Shown here piece after piece: positions 19,101 through 28,202 of a stretch of DNA of 64,000 bases. The first letter of the stretch is position 1; every line of letters starts with the position of its first letter. Made by a program: the position numbers and the translations under genes. Location of the stretch: assembly GCF_014695385.1 (NCBI RefSeq), contig NZ_JACJOD010000011.1:1-64000 (forward strand). Reading direction: 5' to 3'. Under the pieces are notes generated by a model. That model did not search any database. It saw only the letters and a program-made list of their open reading frames with translations, and was not told the DNA's origin. This DNA comes from Trichocoleus sp. FACHB-46 (lineage in GTDB: Bacteria > Cyanobacteriota > Cyanobacteriia > FACHB-46).

Positions 19101-22100
19101 CAGATCCACTTCACTGAGGCTATCTGACTCTTCTTCGTCAAACAAACTTGCTTCACTGAGGTTATCGGAGGTTTCTTCGCCATCGAATAAGCCTCCTAAC
19201 GCTAAGTCGTCGCCAAAATCTAGTTCGCTCTCAGCACCTAGAGATGGTTCTACAGGCGCTAGAGACTCGGTTAGATCAAGCTCAGAATCATCCAGTAAGC
19301 TATCGAATCCTAACTCGCTTTCGTCCAGGCTAGTTTCAGGAGTGTCTAAGTCAAAGGCGAAATCAGCCTCTGAAGATTCATCAAGCTCAACATTGGATAA
19401 AACATCAAGTTGAGTGTGATTGCTTTCAGAATCTAGGTTAAGAGCTAGTTCGTCGTCAAAATTCAACTCATCAGAAGTGTCTGCCACTGACTCAAAACTA
19501 AAGTCTTCAGTCGGTTCTGGGGCTTCAGTCGGTAAGCTATCTAAGGAGAAATCATCAAAGCTACCCAAGTCGAGAGCGATCGCCTCTACCCCTGCCTCAG
19601 GCTCCGAAGGCTCATCAAACAAGTCTCCTAGATCTGCTGCTGGAGTGAGTTCGTCACCAAAATCCAACTCATCCGAAGTGTCAGCCGCTGGCTCAAAACT
19701 AAAGTCTTCAGTTGCTTCGGGCACTGACGCAAAACTAAAGTCTTCAGTTGCTTCTGGGGCTTCAGTCGGCAAGCTATCTAACGAGAAATCATCAAAGCTA
19801 CCCAAGTCGAGAGCGATCGCCTCTACCTCAGGTTCTGAAGGCTCATCGAACAAGTCTCCTAGATCTGCTGCTGGAGTGAGTTCGTCGCCAAAATCCAACT
19901 CATCTGAAGTGTCAGCCGCTGGCTCAAAACTAAAGTCTTCAGGTGCTTCGGGCACTGACTCAAAACTAAAGTCTTCAGTTGGTTCTGGGACTTCAGTCGG
20001 TAAGCTATCTAACGAGAAATCATCAAAGCTACCCAAGTCGAGAGCGATCGCCTCTACCTCAGGTTCCGAAGGCTCATCGAACAAGTCTCCTAGATCTGCT
20101 GCTGGAGTGAGTTCGTCGCCAAAATCCAACTCATCTGAAGTGTCAACCGCTGACTCAAAACTAAAGTCTTCAAAGGCAGATGTTTCCTCAGTAGGCAAGC
20201 TATCTAGTAGCAATTCATTTGAGGGATCATTCAGCCCACCAAAGTCTGAGTTGGCATCTCTCGCCTCTAGAGACTCACTCATGAAGTCTTCTAAATCACC
20301 TAAATCAGCATTGGATTCTACTGTTTCCGGTGACAAGTCCTCATCAAAAAGCGAGGGTTCTGCCACTGTGGTTTCAGAAACTTCATTCAAGCTTGCGGCA
20401 GGCTCTGGCATCCAAGATTCATCAGCCTCATCAGCTCCCATGAGGTCAAAGTCGAGCTCGTCTGCGCTGGTGTTTAATTCGTCTGCATCAGTGGTGAGAT
20501 CAGCAAAATTAGCTTCTACCGAAAAGTCAGCTAGTGGATCGTCAGCGGAGCCACCTAAGTCAGCCGTTTCTTCTAGGTTTAGCGCTGCCAAATCGGTTTC
20601 GCCTGGTACGGCTTCAGGCCACAGGTCTGTAGCTTCAGAGCTGGCTAACTCAAAATCAAATTCTTCAGGAGTGACACCGAATTCGCTGGATTCGGTGAGG
20701 AGATCGGCTAGCTCGGCATCATCTGCAAAAGATTCTGCCAACCCAAGATCATCAACGCTTTCGGTAGCTGCAATTGGTGTAGCGAGTGATAGCTCCTCTA
20801 GATCAATCCCAGATGACAAATCGTCTCCCCAGAGGTCGTTAGTTTCATCACTGCTCAGGTCAAAGCCCAGATCGTCACTGCGATCGCTCAGCTCAGAGTC
20901 AGCCAATAAGTCTGCAAACTCGGCATCATCAGTAGGTTCTTCTAGGAGTAACGATTCGTCAAGCTCACTGTTGAGATCAGTGTCTGCTACCACCTCCTGG
21001 AGGTCTGTCTGATCGAAAGCTTCTGAACTCCACAGGTCTAAGGATTCATCTGCACCAAGAGCTAGGTTTAGCTCGTCGCTTGTATTGCGATCGCTAACCT
21101 CAGTCAACGACCAGTCAGATGAGGCGGCACTGTCGGTCAGTTCTTCTAACAGAAGCTCTTCATCAGCATCTGGAGCGAGAGTGAATGCCTCTTCAGAATT
21201 CTCAGTTTCTAGATCAAAATCAAGACTTTCTAACTGCTCAGCGATCGCAAAGGGATCTTCTCCGTCAGCTCTCGTTGCTTCAGGAGTCGTTAATAGATCC
21301 TCATTTAAATCTAAAGCGTCTAAGTTCCAACTCGCTTCAGGCTCAGAATTGCCACCTGTCAGTCCTTGTTCCTCCCAAGGATCGGCGATCGCAGCCACAG
21401 GCTCCTCGGAAGCCAGGTCTAGTACTGGTGTATTCGCATCAACATCAGGTTCATCTCCCTCGTTAGAGGAAGTGGCGAACAAATCATCTAAATCAGCTTC
21501 TGCTGACGTTTCCAAGGAAAAATCTAGGCTTTCTGGCTCAGCCGCTAAGTCTGCCTCTGCCAGTGATAGATCGAATGGAGTGTCATCTACCTCGCCCATG
21601 GGAGCGTCTAACCAAGAAGTCCCAGGCTCGGCTGAGTCGGTTGTCTCCTCTGACCAGAGGTCATCTGACACATTGTCTTGATCATCGCTGGCTACGAACA
21701 GGTCAGCTGCATCTAGAGAGGAAGGTTCCTCGGAGACACCAAATAAATCAGTCAGATCTGCCTCATCTTCAGCTAGAATCCCTGGTTCTAAATCGCTAGG
21801 AGATTCCTCACCAAACAGTCCAATAGATTCTGAACCCTCTAAAGCGGCCTCTAGCTCTGCATCAGGCTCAAAGGTTGGCTCAGCGCTGAAGAAATCAGGT
21901 TCGCTATCACCCAGCCCCTCAAGAGAGGTTTCTGGGGCGGGCTCATTGAAGAAATCAGTGAAATCATCTGAAATAGTCGCGTTAGTCAGCTCCTCAGAAG
22001 AAGTTTCTAGAGAGAGTAGCTCGCTTTCATCAGACTCAGTAAATAAGTCAGGGAACTCTCCCAACTCGTCAGAAGGAACCTCAACGACAATCTCATCAGC

Positions 22101-23780
22101 AACAACTTCAAATTCGGATAACTCAAAGCTTGACTCAGATAGTTCAAAGGCTAAGTTGTCTGCTGAGGTATCTATAGAGTCTTCTACTGCTTCTACACCG
22201 AGACTATTGAAAGCAGCATCGTCTGATTCAAGATCTCCGAAAAAGTCTAGATCAGGTTGCTCTTCAGCTTGGTCTTCAAAGGTGATCGCTGCCGCAGAAT
22301 CCAGTGAGGCATCAGTGAAATCTTCTAAGCCTTGGAAATCTAAAGATTCATCATTGAGCAAGTCATCACTGCCAAACAAGCTAGCGAGGTCATCTCCTCC
22401 CCTGGCCTTAGAACTTGAATTCCCAGAACTCTCTGCATCAAAAAGTAAATCTGAGAAATCATCTGAGTTGACATCGCTTTCTAGAGAACCATCTGCTGAC
22501 TCAGCAGTCTCTCTGATAATTTCTTCTTCCTGCCAAGTCACGCCTAAATCAAGAACTTCCCCTTCAAACAGATCGGCCAAGCTGTTTAGCTCCGCCATTC
22601 CTACCTCAGGGCCATTGCGATCGCCTGTAGCCTGCTCAGCCGTAACCAAGTCTGCGTTGAGGTCGGAGGATAAATCTAAACCGAGGTCTGCGTCGCTAGT
22701 GACTGCATCTGGTTCTAGGGCAGGGCTGCTAAACCAATCCTCAAGCCCATCTGACGGACTATCTTCAGTGAGGTCTACAGCAAAAATGTCATCAGCAGTA
22801 GGCTCTTCTGCCGTTTCAAATAAATCGAAGGCTTCAGTCAGAGACTCTTCCGGCTCATTAGTGAGTTCAAAGAGATCCCCAGCCAGAAGGTCATCAAATG
22901 TAGGTTCTGTTGCAGCTTCGGCGGCGGAAATAGGCACTAGAACGGTCAGAGCGTCCCCAGCTAAAATTGTCGCTGCTTGGTTAGCTAGAACCAACTCCTG
23001 TGCTTTTTTGATTTCTTTGATGACAATGGGAGCTAGAGTTCGGTAGGCATTATCAGGGCAGGCGATCGCTTGACGAGACACCTCAAGCAAGTTACACCAA
23101 TTCGGCAAATCGAATGGTTCACCTAGTTGACCCAAGCTACGGCAAAGGTCTTGCAGTTGTTTTCGATTCTCTGAGCTTTCCGACTGCTTGAACAACTGCA
23201 ACATCTCGCGTAAGCGGGTTGGCACATCGCTTTGAAAAAGCAATAGCAACGCACTCTCTTCTTGATGCAGAGGAGCCGCTGCAACTGGCGTTGGGATTGT
23301 TTCAACCACAACCGGGATAAAGCTAGACCCTTCTTCGACTGGAATTACACCGCCCGCTTGAGTGATCAGTCCTTCCAAGTGATTGGTGAGCTCGGTAAAG
23401 ATCGGCTCAATGCCTGACATGATACCGTTAGCAATATCTTCAGTCAGACCAAAAGGTCCTTGAAGTTGCTCTAGGAGTTCGTGCAGAGTATCGAACACCC
23501 TAAGAAACAAAGATTCTAATTTTTGATCAACTTTGATGGGGCACTCTTTTAAGAGTTTGAAGCAATCCTCTAGACGGTGCGAAACCTGCTGAATGCTATT
23601 GATTCCTAGCATGGCTGCTCCGCCTTTGACAGAGTGAGCCGCTCGGAAGACTTCATTCACCATTTCCGAGTCTTCGATGGTGCTTTGCAGATTCAGCAAA
23701 CCTTGCTCAATGGTGTTGAGGTGGTCTTTGGCCTCCTCAATGAAGTAACCCATGATCCGCTGCTGTTGTTCTGACTGCAT
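16104..23780 (-). CDS. hmpE: Giant CheA-type hybrid histidine kinase
   Basis: A 2558-residue kinase at the end of the chemotaxis-like operon, homologous to PixL/HmpE. An Hpt domain (about 1-130) has phospho-accepting His49 in AAHSVKGGAAML. A second helical module spans about 180-270. Residues from about 300 to 1850 form an extremely long acidic, Ser/Asp/Glu/Leu/Phe-rich low-complexity linker, including 77-residue near-identical tandem units. The CheA core follows: dimerisation helices from about 1885 (VKHLDNLSNLVGELVVNR), an ATPase with NNAIAHGIE, DDGAGVD and GRGVGMDVV, then a CheW-like domain to about 2410. The C-terminal receiver carries Asp2478 in FCDIEMPRMDG. It should take signals from HmpD through HmpC and phosphorylate HmpB and HmpA, steering type IV pilus motility. 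The linker is far longer than in CheA homologues I know. Confidence 0.93.
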   Translation of the reverse strand: MQSEQQQRIMGYFIEEAKDHLNTIEQGLLNLQSTIEDSEMVNEVFRAAHSVKGGAAMLGINSIQQVSHRLEDCFKLLKECPIKVDQKLESLFLRVFDTLHELLEQLQGPFGLTEDIANGIMSGIEPIFTELTNHLEGLITQAGGVIPVEEGSSFIPVVVETIPTPVAAAPLHQEESALLLLFQSDVPTRLREMLQLFKQSESSENRKQLQDLCRSLGQLGEPFDLPNWCNLLEVSRQAIACPDNAYRTLAPIVIKEIKKAQELVLANQAATILAGDALTVLVPISAAEAATEPTFDDLLAGDLFELTNEPEESLTEAFDLFETAEEPTADDIFAVDLTEDSPSDGLEDWFSSPALEPDAVTSDADLGLDLSSDLNADLVTAEQATGDRNGPEVGMAELNSLADLFEGEVLDLGVTWQEEEIIRETAESADGSLESDVNSDDFSDLLFDAESSGNSSSKARGGDDLASLFGSDDLLNDESLDFQGLEDFTDASLDSAAAITFEDQAEEQPDLDFFGDLESDDAAFNSLGVEAVEDSIDTSADNLAFELSESSFELSEFEVVADEIVVEVPSDELGEFPDLFTESDESELLSLETSSEELTNATISDDFTDFFNEPAPETSLEGLGDSEPDFFSAEPTFEPDAELEAALEGSESIGLFGEESPSDLEPGILAEDEADLTDLFGVSEEPSSLDAADLFVASDDQDNVSDDLWSEETTDSAEPGTSWLDAPMGEVDDTPFDLSLAEADLAAEPESLDFSLETSAEADLDDLFATSSNEGDEPDVDANTPVLDLASEEPVAAIADPWEEQGLTGGNSEPEASWNLDALDLNEDLLTTPEATRADGEDPFAIAEQLESLDFDLETENSEEAFTLAPDADEELLLEELTDSAASSDWSLTEVSDRNTSDELNLALGADESLDLWSSEAFDQTDLQEVVADTDLNSELDESLLLEEPTDDAEFADLLADSELSDRSDDLGFDLSSDETNDLWGDDLSSGIDLEELSLATPIAATESVDDLGLAESFADDAELADLLTESSEFGVTPEEFDFELASSEATDLWPEAVPGETDLAALNLEETADLGGSADDPLADFSVEANFADLTTDADELNTSADELDFDLMGADEADESWMPEPAASLNEVSETTVAEPSLFDEDLSPETVESNADLGDLEDFMSESLEARDANSDFGGLNDPSNELLLDSLPTEETSAFEDFSFESAVDTSDELDFGDELTPAADLGDLFDEPSEPEVEAIALDLGSFDDFSLDSLPTEVPEPTEDFSFESVPEAPEDFSFEPAADTSDELDFGDELTPAADLGDLFDEPSEPEVEAIALDLGSFDDFSLDSLPTEAPEATEDFSFASVPEATEDFSFEPAADTSDELDFGDELTPAADLGDLFDEPSEPEAGVEAIALDLGSFDDFSLDSLPTEAPEPTEDFSFESVADTSDELNFDDELALNLDSESNHTQLDVLSNVELDESSEADFAFDLDTPETSLDESELGFDSLLDDSELDLTESLAPVEPSLGAESELDFGDDLALGGLFDGEETSDNLSEASLFDEEESDSLSEVDLFDEQTSDSLSEASISENIDSESWLEGFDADEADAAITSEVGPDLASDNSDEFGDFFQTESVDTAQEEAVDLFADSPTTESTDEFGFDALDLSGLPVAETTELGDAFTEVDAELGLEDDVTTSTESAPNLTTESSFDLDEVDLDLFDLGTDAVPEAADVTDISFGLEDSEAADLNDFDLFALDSTDDFSDGLDLGQAQASVDTADVGGSDLDDFLAIASEEDGFDGNFERNTAPADSLDNFDDLEALLSEDDFAAPPSISEIGKDDADFSGLEALLDEESFGSVNGLGASAFSATASGAGAFDGEFDDLEKLLEDADKTLGGPPTVKTSRGAAPQANRRPGRRGGAGFAEQTMRVPVKHLDNLSNLVGELVVNRNSLEQDQERLRQFLDNLLYQVQQLSDVGQRMRDLYERSLLESSLLASRQSHHAPVHGTNGDAQNSHSTGASFDALEMDRFTGFHTLSQEMIELIVRVRESASDIEFIVDETDQVTRMFRQVTTQLQEGLTRSRMVPFAQIADRLPRAVRDIALKCGKQAELHVEGRETLIDKMILEQLYDPMTHLVNNAIAHGIETPDVRQAAGKPPIGRITIRAFHQGNQTVISVSDDGAGVDPDRVKTKAIEKRLVTPAEARTLSRLDVYDLLFHPGFTTKDQVTDYAGRGVGMDVVRTSLGEIRGAITTDSAVAKGTTFTIRLPLTLSISKALCCISNRARIAFPMDGVEDMLDVPKERIQANPDGQPCILWRDLLLPFRPLSDILKYNRYLGRGSVYGGNQEDDIVSIVVLRSAGNFIALQVDQVLGEQEIVIKQLEGPVPKPIGVAGATVLGDGRIMPIADVLELIDLSMGRIRREASTTLWDQNAEPPVAEAVAKTDPTVLIVDDSITVRELLSMTFNKVGYRVEQARDGQEAWEKLRSGLPCDMVFCDIEMPRMDGLELLSRIQKDSTLNHIPIAMLTSRGADRHRQMAVQLGAKGYFTKPYLEEALLDAAQRMLKGEVLIAGSGSHA
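19465..20180. repeat. In-frame 231-bp tandem repeats within hmpE
   Basis: The anchor string AAGTCTCCTAGATCTGCTGC starts at 19621, 19852 and 20083, an exact period of 231 bases (77 codons). A partial extra unit lies on the low-coordinate side. Encoded units contain TSDELDFGDELTPAADLG, LFDEPSEPE and LGSFDDFSLDSLP. Nucleotide identity between units is very high, so amplification is recent or maintained by gene conversion. Confidence 0.9.
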
Positions 23781-24068
23781 AGCAGTGCCCCGTTCCTTTG
23801 GAAAACGTTATTTCTTCTAAATGCTTGCTATCGAAGCGTAGCCCGAGGCCAAGGAGCACCCAAAACTATAGCGTTTGGGTTGTGTTTGACAGAATTTGAA
23901 GGCAGGGAGCCGCTCTAGGGCTATGCCATCAGCATCAATTAGCTTGTTTCCTGCGCTCAGATGGGCTTCTACCTAAGATTGTTTTAATGTACCCGATCCT
24001 TTTAAAATCGACATCAAAACAAATTAACTTCGAGTTATTCCGCGACATCCAAGCGTTAAAAGTTGCCT

Positions 24069-27026
24069 TTACTGCCGCTCCCCAGCCTCTACACGGAACC
24101 GTTCTACGGAAGTTAAGAGGTCGCGCGCAACTCCTACTAAGTTTTGTAGAGAACCCGAAACTCTTTGAGCTTCCTGAGAGGTTTCTTGTGCGGTTAATTC
24201 AACCGACTGCATTACCTGAGCGACCGCTCTCGAAGTTTCAGTCTGCTCTACCGTATCGGCAGTAATGGAACGGACAAGGGCATCAATGCGGTTAGACACT
24301 TGAATGATGTCTTCGAGCGATCGCTTCGCTTGTTCTGCTAAGCGAGTCCCCTCAATTACCTGTTGAGTTCCTTCTTCCATTGCTGTCATTACGGAGCCTG
24401 TCTCGCTCTGAATTTGCAGCACGATCTGCTCAATTTCCTTCGAAGCTTTCGCGGCCCTGTCTGCGAGCTGTCGGACTTCATCAGCCACAATGGCGAAACC
24501 ACGTCCAGCCTCACCTGCTCTCGCTGCCTCAATACTAGCGTTAAGTGCTAGCAGGTTGGTACGAGAAGCAATTTGGGAAATTAACGCCACAATTTTTGAG
24601 ATTTCTTGTGACGACTCGGCCAGCCGCTTTACCTTTCGGGTGGTTTCTGCCACTGTTTCGCGGATCTTGAGAATACCGGAAACCGTGCTTTCTACAGCCT
24701 CACCTCCTTTGAGCGCTGTCGCAGAGGCTGAGCGAGCCACCTCTTCCGCTTGGCGGGCACTTTCAGCTACCCGTTGAATGGAATCGGTCATGACCTGGAC
24801 AGAATTGAGGGTGACCGCTAACTCTTCTGCTTGCCGCAAAGCGTCAGACGATAAGCTGCGAGCGAACATTTCACTGTCGGAAGCGCCTTTGTTCACTTGT
24901 CGGGCAGCCAACTTCACCTGTTGCACAATCTCGCGCAGGTTTTGAATCGTTAAGTTAAACGAATCTGCCACTGCTCCCAGTACGTCAGCGGTGACTTCTG
25001 CCTGAACTGTTAAGTCGCCTCGCGCCGCCCCTTCCACGTCATCTAGGAGGCGAATTACTTGGCGTTGTAGGTCTTCTTTGGCTTGCTCTTGCTCTTCTGC
25101 CTTCCGTTGCGCCTCACTTGTAGTCGTGAGGATCACCCGTGCCATTTGGTTAAAGCCAGCGGCTAATTGGCCAAACTCATCTTCTGAATAGACCGAAGCC
25201 CGAGCATCTAAATTCCCTTGAGAGACCGCTTGAAATTGAGCTTGCAAGTTATCAGTTGCTCGCTGAATTTGATTGGCGGTTTTGCGCCCCATAAAGTAAG
25301 CGACACCACCGCTAGTGACACCAGCCACAACAGCCATGATTAGACCCGTTTGTCGCAAGCTAGCGATGACTTCAGGCCGCTTTTGCTCTACGGCACCCCG
25401 CGCTGCCACCCAACTAACAGTTGCCACTGCTAAAGCCGAAATCACTCCCACTGCACCCGCTGTGATCAAGTGCTTGGTTTTAAGCGAGGCGTTGTCTAAG
25501 AACGACAACATTCCCTGCTCGGAGGTGACGGTAGGCTCTACGTTGAGGCTATCACTTTGGGTGAAGATGGGGACTTGCTCAGAGTTGCCAGCAATCCCAA
25601 ATACTTCATCGTCTCGAATAATGGAGCGATCGCCGCTATCGCTGAAATCAACTTCTCCCATATTGGAAAAGCTCAGTCCTGCGCCTGCCTCTGGGGCAGC
25701 GCTCTCGTGGCCGCGACGGCTATTTAAGCCGGAAACTGTACCACCCATGCCTCCAAAAGCAGCTGAGCCGACCGAAGGACTAGTGAAACCCGCAGAGCTT
25801 TCAGAGATATCAAAGTCAGGTAGGTTGCCTAGATCATCAAATTCATCGAACTCATCTAGAAAGTCGATGCTGCTCTGGCGTCCACCTGCTTCACTAGAGG
25901 AGCCTCCGGTCACAGGAGATTCTGGATCTGAGAAGGCGTCGTCAAAGGTGCTAACGTTGTTGTCTTGGGCGTCAAAGCCGTTCCAGTTGGAAGATGAGAC
26001 GAAAGTTTGCTCATCTTGCTCGTAGTTGCTGGAGTTGTAGCCAGTTGAATCTAAGTCTGTGTAGCCAAAATTATCAGCATTAAAGTCATCTAGTTCCTCA
26101 TCAGCCATGAAGAGAGTTTCGTCTTCTCTCAAAGGAGGATTGGAGCTGTATGAACTATTGGCAGAAATGTTGCCGCCAGGGAAAGAGTCTAAAGCCGATG
26201 GGCGATCGCTAGGGAGGCTTTCCTCCTCAGCCGCATACAACTGAGCATCTGGACTCAGATCATCTTCTGGAAAATCTAGGGGTTGAAAGACATCGTCAAA
26301 CTGATCGAGCGATGCATCAAACTCACTCTGCCCCAAACTAGAGTCGTGGCCAAAGGGCGAAAACTCCTGGGAAGTCCCAGATTGAGATTGCGGATGAGTT
26401 CCTGGATCTTGAGCATCTAGATATTCGTCAAAGGCAAATGGATCGGCAGTATTGTCTAAAGGCTCAGAACTTGCATAAGAACTATTAGCAAATGGATCGG
26501 AGAACGGTGTTGCTGTCGCAGGCGTATCAACAGGCTCATCAAAAGCCATTGGCATTTCTGTCAAACCCAAGCCAGAGTCAAAATCGTCGAAGCTTTCTAA
26601 CTCAGCATTGTTAAAGTCAAAGGCGGGTTCTTCTTGGGCATTCCAGCTTTCTGCGGCTCCATAGTCAGAGCCACCTGAAAAACTATCTAGCTCTTGAACA
26701 TTAGGAGAGCCATCAGCCAAATTAGCTGCTGAAGCGGCTCCTGCATCCGCATCAGATTCGTTAGTGTAGGCCAATCCACTATTCGCGTAGTCAATAAATT
26801 CAGGATCAGAGGTCAAGCCCAGCACCCGTTGATATTGCTCGCGCGCCACATCATACTGCTGGAGTCCGTAGCAGTAAATATGACCCTTTAGAAGATGGAC
26901 ACTGGGGTCATCAGGAAAGTCTTGAGCCAGGCGATCGACAATCGCCGCTGCCTCTTCATAACTGCCCTGATAATATGCCTTCTGGGCTTGTTGATAGTCT
27001 TGCGCGTACTCAGTGCTGGATGCCAT
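24069..27026 (-). CDS. hmpD: Methyl-accepting chemotaxis protein with N-terminal TPR and no periplasmic domain
   Basis: A 985-residue receptor, homologous by position to PixJ/HmpD. Residues 1-90 contain TPR-like repeats ([23 protein letters not shown]). Residues 90-510 are an acidic low-complexity linker with FDDF/FDEFDDL motifs. Two hydrophobic segments follow at about 520-543 and 560-580, separated by only some 16 residues, so no periplasmic sensor fits between them. Two HAMP-like regions run about 580-710. The MCP signalling domain (about 740-980) has the conserved tip [20 protein letters not shown]. No GAF or bilin-binding domain is present, unlike PixJ1 of Synechocystis, so direct light sensing is not supported. 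It should pass signals to HmpC and HmpE. The gap to hmpE is 288 bases. Confidence 0.92.
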   Translation of the reverse strand: MASSTEYAQDYQQAQKAYYQGSYEEAAAIVDRLAQDFPDDPSVHLLKGHIYCYGLQQYDVAREQYQRVLGLTSDPEFIDYANSGLAYTNESDADAGAASAANLADGSPNVQELDSFSGGSDYGAAESWNAQEEPAFDFNNAELESFDDFDSGLGLTEMPMAFDEPVDTPATATPFSDPFANSSYASSEPLDNTADPFAFDEYLDAQDPGTHPQSQSGTSQEFSPFGHDSSLGQSEFDASLDQFDDVFQPLDFPEDDLSPDAQLYAAEEESLPSDRPSALDSFPGGNISANSSYSSNPPLREDETLFMADEELDDFNADNFGYTDLDSTGYNSSNYEQDEQTFVSSSNWNGFDAQDNNVSTFDDAFSDPESPVTGGSSSEAGGRQSSIDFLDEFDEFDDLGNLPDFDISESSAGFTSPSVGSAAFGGMGGTVSGLNSRRGHESAAPEAGAGLSFSNMGEVDFSDSGDRSIIRDDEVFGIAGNSEQVPIFTQSDSLNVEPTVTSEQGMLSFLDNASLKTKHLITAGAVGVISALAVATVSWVAARGAVEQKRPEVIASLRQTGLIMAVVAGVTSGGVAYFMGRKTANQIQRATDNLQAQFQAVSQGNLDARASVYSEDEFGQLAAGFNQMARVILTTTSEAQRKAEEQEQAKEDLQRQVIRLLDDVEGAARGDLTVQAEVTADVLGAVADSFNLTIQNLREIVQQVKLAARQVNKGASDSEMFARSLSSDALRQAEELAVTLNSVQVMTDSIQRVAESARQAEEVARSASATALKGGEAVESTVSGILKIRETVAETTRKVKRLAESSQEISKIVALISQIASRTNLLALNASIEAARAGEAGRGFAIVADEVRQLADRAAKASKEIEQIVLQIQSETGSVMTAMEEGTQQVIEGTRLAEQAKRSLEDIIQVSNRIDALVRSITADTVEQTETSRAVAQVMQSVELTAQETSQEAQRVSGSLQNLVGVARDLLTSVERFRVEAGERQ

Positions 27027-27151
27027 TTGCCTCCTCCTGCCATTGCACGTATCCCATTTGCTCGAAGCTCACCCTACTTGTATGGATTGGTTTACAGCGG
27101 GTGATTGAACCACCTTGCTCAACCCTAAATCTAACTAATTCATGAGCTAAC

Positions 27152-27682
27152 TCATGCTGCCCACCGCGCTGATCGAAGAATTGCAATTTGATCGAGTAGT
27201 CGGAGCAATTTGTCGTCTTTATTGTCCGTCATCCATTCGCCCCGCAAAAACGGAGCCATACTATCCGGAACATTCGCTGGCATCTGTACCTCGTCAATGT
27301 CTAGCCAATCCATGCCCACAATTCGATCAACTGCTAACCCTAACATGGTGTCTTGATCTTCGACTGCAATGACAGGAATCTCTGGTCTATCTGTATTGAG
27401 AGGATTAGCATCGCCTAGAAATTGGCCTAAATCAGCCACCCAAATAACGCGCCCACGTACATTCAGCGTACCCAAAAGCAAAGGGGAAACGTTCGGAATG
27501 GGAGTGATCCGATCCGGCGAAGGTGAAATAACTTCCCGAATTCCTGTAGCAGGTAGAGCAAACTCGTTGCCTGAAGATACATAGAATCTTAGGTGCAACT
27601 CACCTTCAGGACTTTCTAATTCCTGAAATTCTGGAGCTTGGTCTTGGCCTCTACCTGTTAAAAAATCTGGGTTCCCAACCAT
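27152..27682 (-). CDS. hmpC: CheW-like adaptor protein
   Basis: A 176-residue CheW-domain protein (PixI/HmpC position). After a 30-residue leader the domain begins with LRFYVSSGNEFALPATGIREVI. The family core follows: PNVSPLLLGTLNVRGRVIWVADLGQFLG, then VDRIVGMDWLDIDEV. It should link the MCP HmpD to the kinase HmpE in a membrane-associated array. It starts ten bases after the hmpB stop, so the two are translationally close, and it ends 125 bases before hmpD. Length is normal for cyanobacterial CheW proteins of this type. Confidence 0.92.
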   Translation of the reverse strand: MVGNPDFLTGRGQDQAPEFQELESPEGELHLRFYVSSGNEFALPATGIREVISPSPDRITPIPNVSPLLLGTLNVRGRVIWVADLGQFLGDANPLNTDRPEIPVIAVEDQDTMLGLAVDRIVGMDWLDIDEVQMPANVPDSMAPFLRGEWMTDNKDDKLLRLLDQIAILRSARWAA

Positions 27683-27692
27683 TCACGCCTAC

Positions 27693-28058
27693 CTATCCTC
27701 GTAGCAGCTGTTTGACTGTTCCAACTAACTCTGTGGGTTGAAAGGGCTTCGCAATATAAGCATCTGCACCTTGTTTCATGCCCCAGTAGCGATCGAACTC
27801 CTCACCTTTGGAAGAGCACATCACTACAGGCACATTTTGGGTTTTGGGATCTGCTTTCAAACGACGACAAACCTCATACCCGTTCATGCGAGGCATCACA
27901 ATATCCAAGACCACTAAGTCAGGGCAATGTGCTTGGATGCGCTCTAACGCCTCTACCCCATCGCTAGCTACAGTAACAGTTAGGCCACTTCCTTTGAGAA
28001 GGTCTGTGATCATCTCCCGTTGCGTGACACTATCTTCCACAACTAGAACTGTACTCAT
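27693..28058 (-). CDS. hmpB: CheY-like single-domain response regulator
   Basis: A 121-residue stand-alone receiver domain (PixH/HmpB position). I start at ATG 28058 (MSTVLVVEDS), where GGGTGG precedes and the receiver begins at once; an upstream ATG adds eight residues. Acidic pocket residues EDS lie at the N-terminus. The phospho-accepting Asp52 is in VLDIVMPRMNG, Ser in MCSSKG, and the conserved Lys in IAKPFQP. The likely role is output or phosphate sink for HmpE in the motility path. It sits between hmpA (144-base gap) and hmpC (10-base gap). Confidence 0.93.
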   Translation of the reverse strand: MSTVLVVEDSVTQREMITDLLKGSGLTVTVASDGVEALERIQAHCPDLVVLDIVMPRMNGYEVCRRLKADPKTQNVPVVMCSSKGEEFDRYWGMKQGADAYIAKPFQPTELVGTVKQLLRG

Positions 28059-28202
28059 AACCACCCTACCTGCTAACTGCAATGGTTAACGGGAAAGATC
28101 GACCGCGTACACTCTTAAACTTAATCTTTAGATTTGTGTTAGTCACCTTAATCCTTGATTTTTAGAATAATCACTAATTAATCACTAAAATACCCTCAAT
28201 GC

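Noticed and set aside
19465-20180. Possible CRISPR array from regularly spaced repeats
   Set aside because: The spacing is in-frame within a coding gene, with long near-identical 231-bp units and no short repeat/spacer structure.
18151-23046. Long plus-strand open frames opposite hmpE (several hundred Ser/Lys-rich residues each)
   Set aside because: They are antisense shadows of the acidic low-complexity linker: codon periodicity of Asp/Glu/Ser codons produces stop-free Ser-rich frames. No ribosome binding site or family match.
24069-27026. Light-sensing PixJ-type receptor
   Set aside because: The operon order matches pixG-H-I-J-L, but the receptor lacks GAF or bilin-binding motifs, so direct phototaxis sensing was not called.
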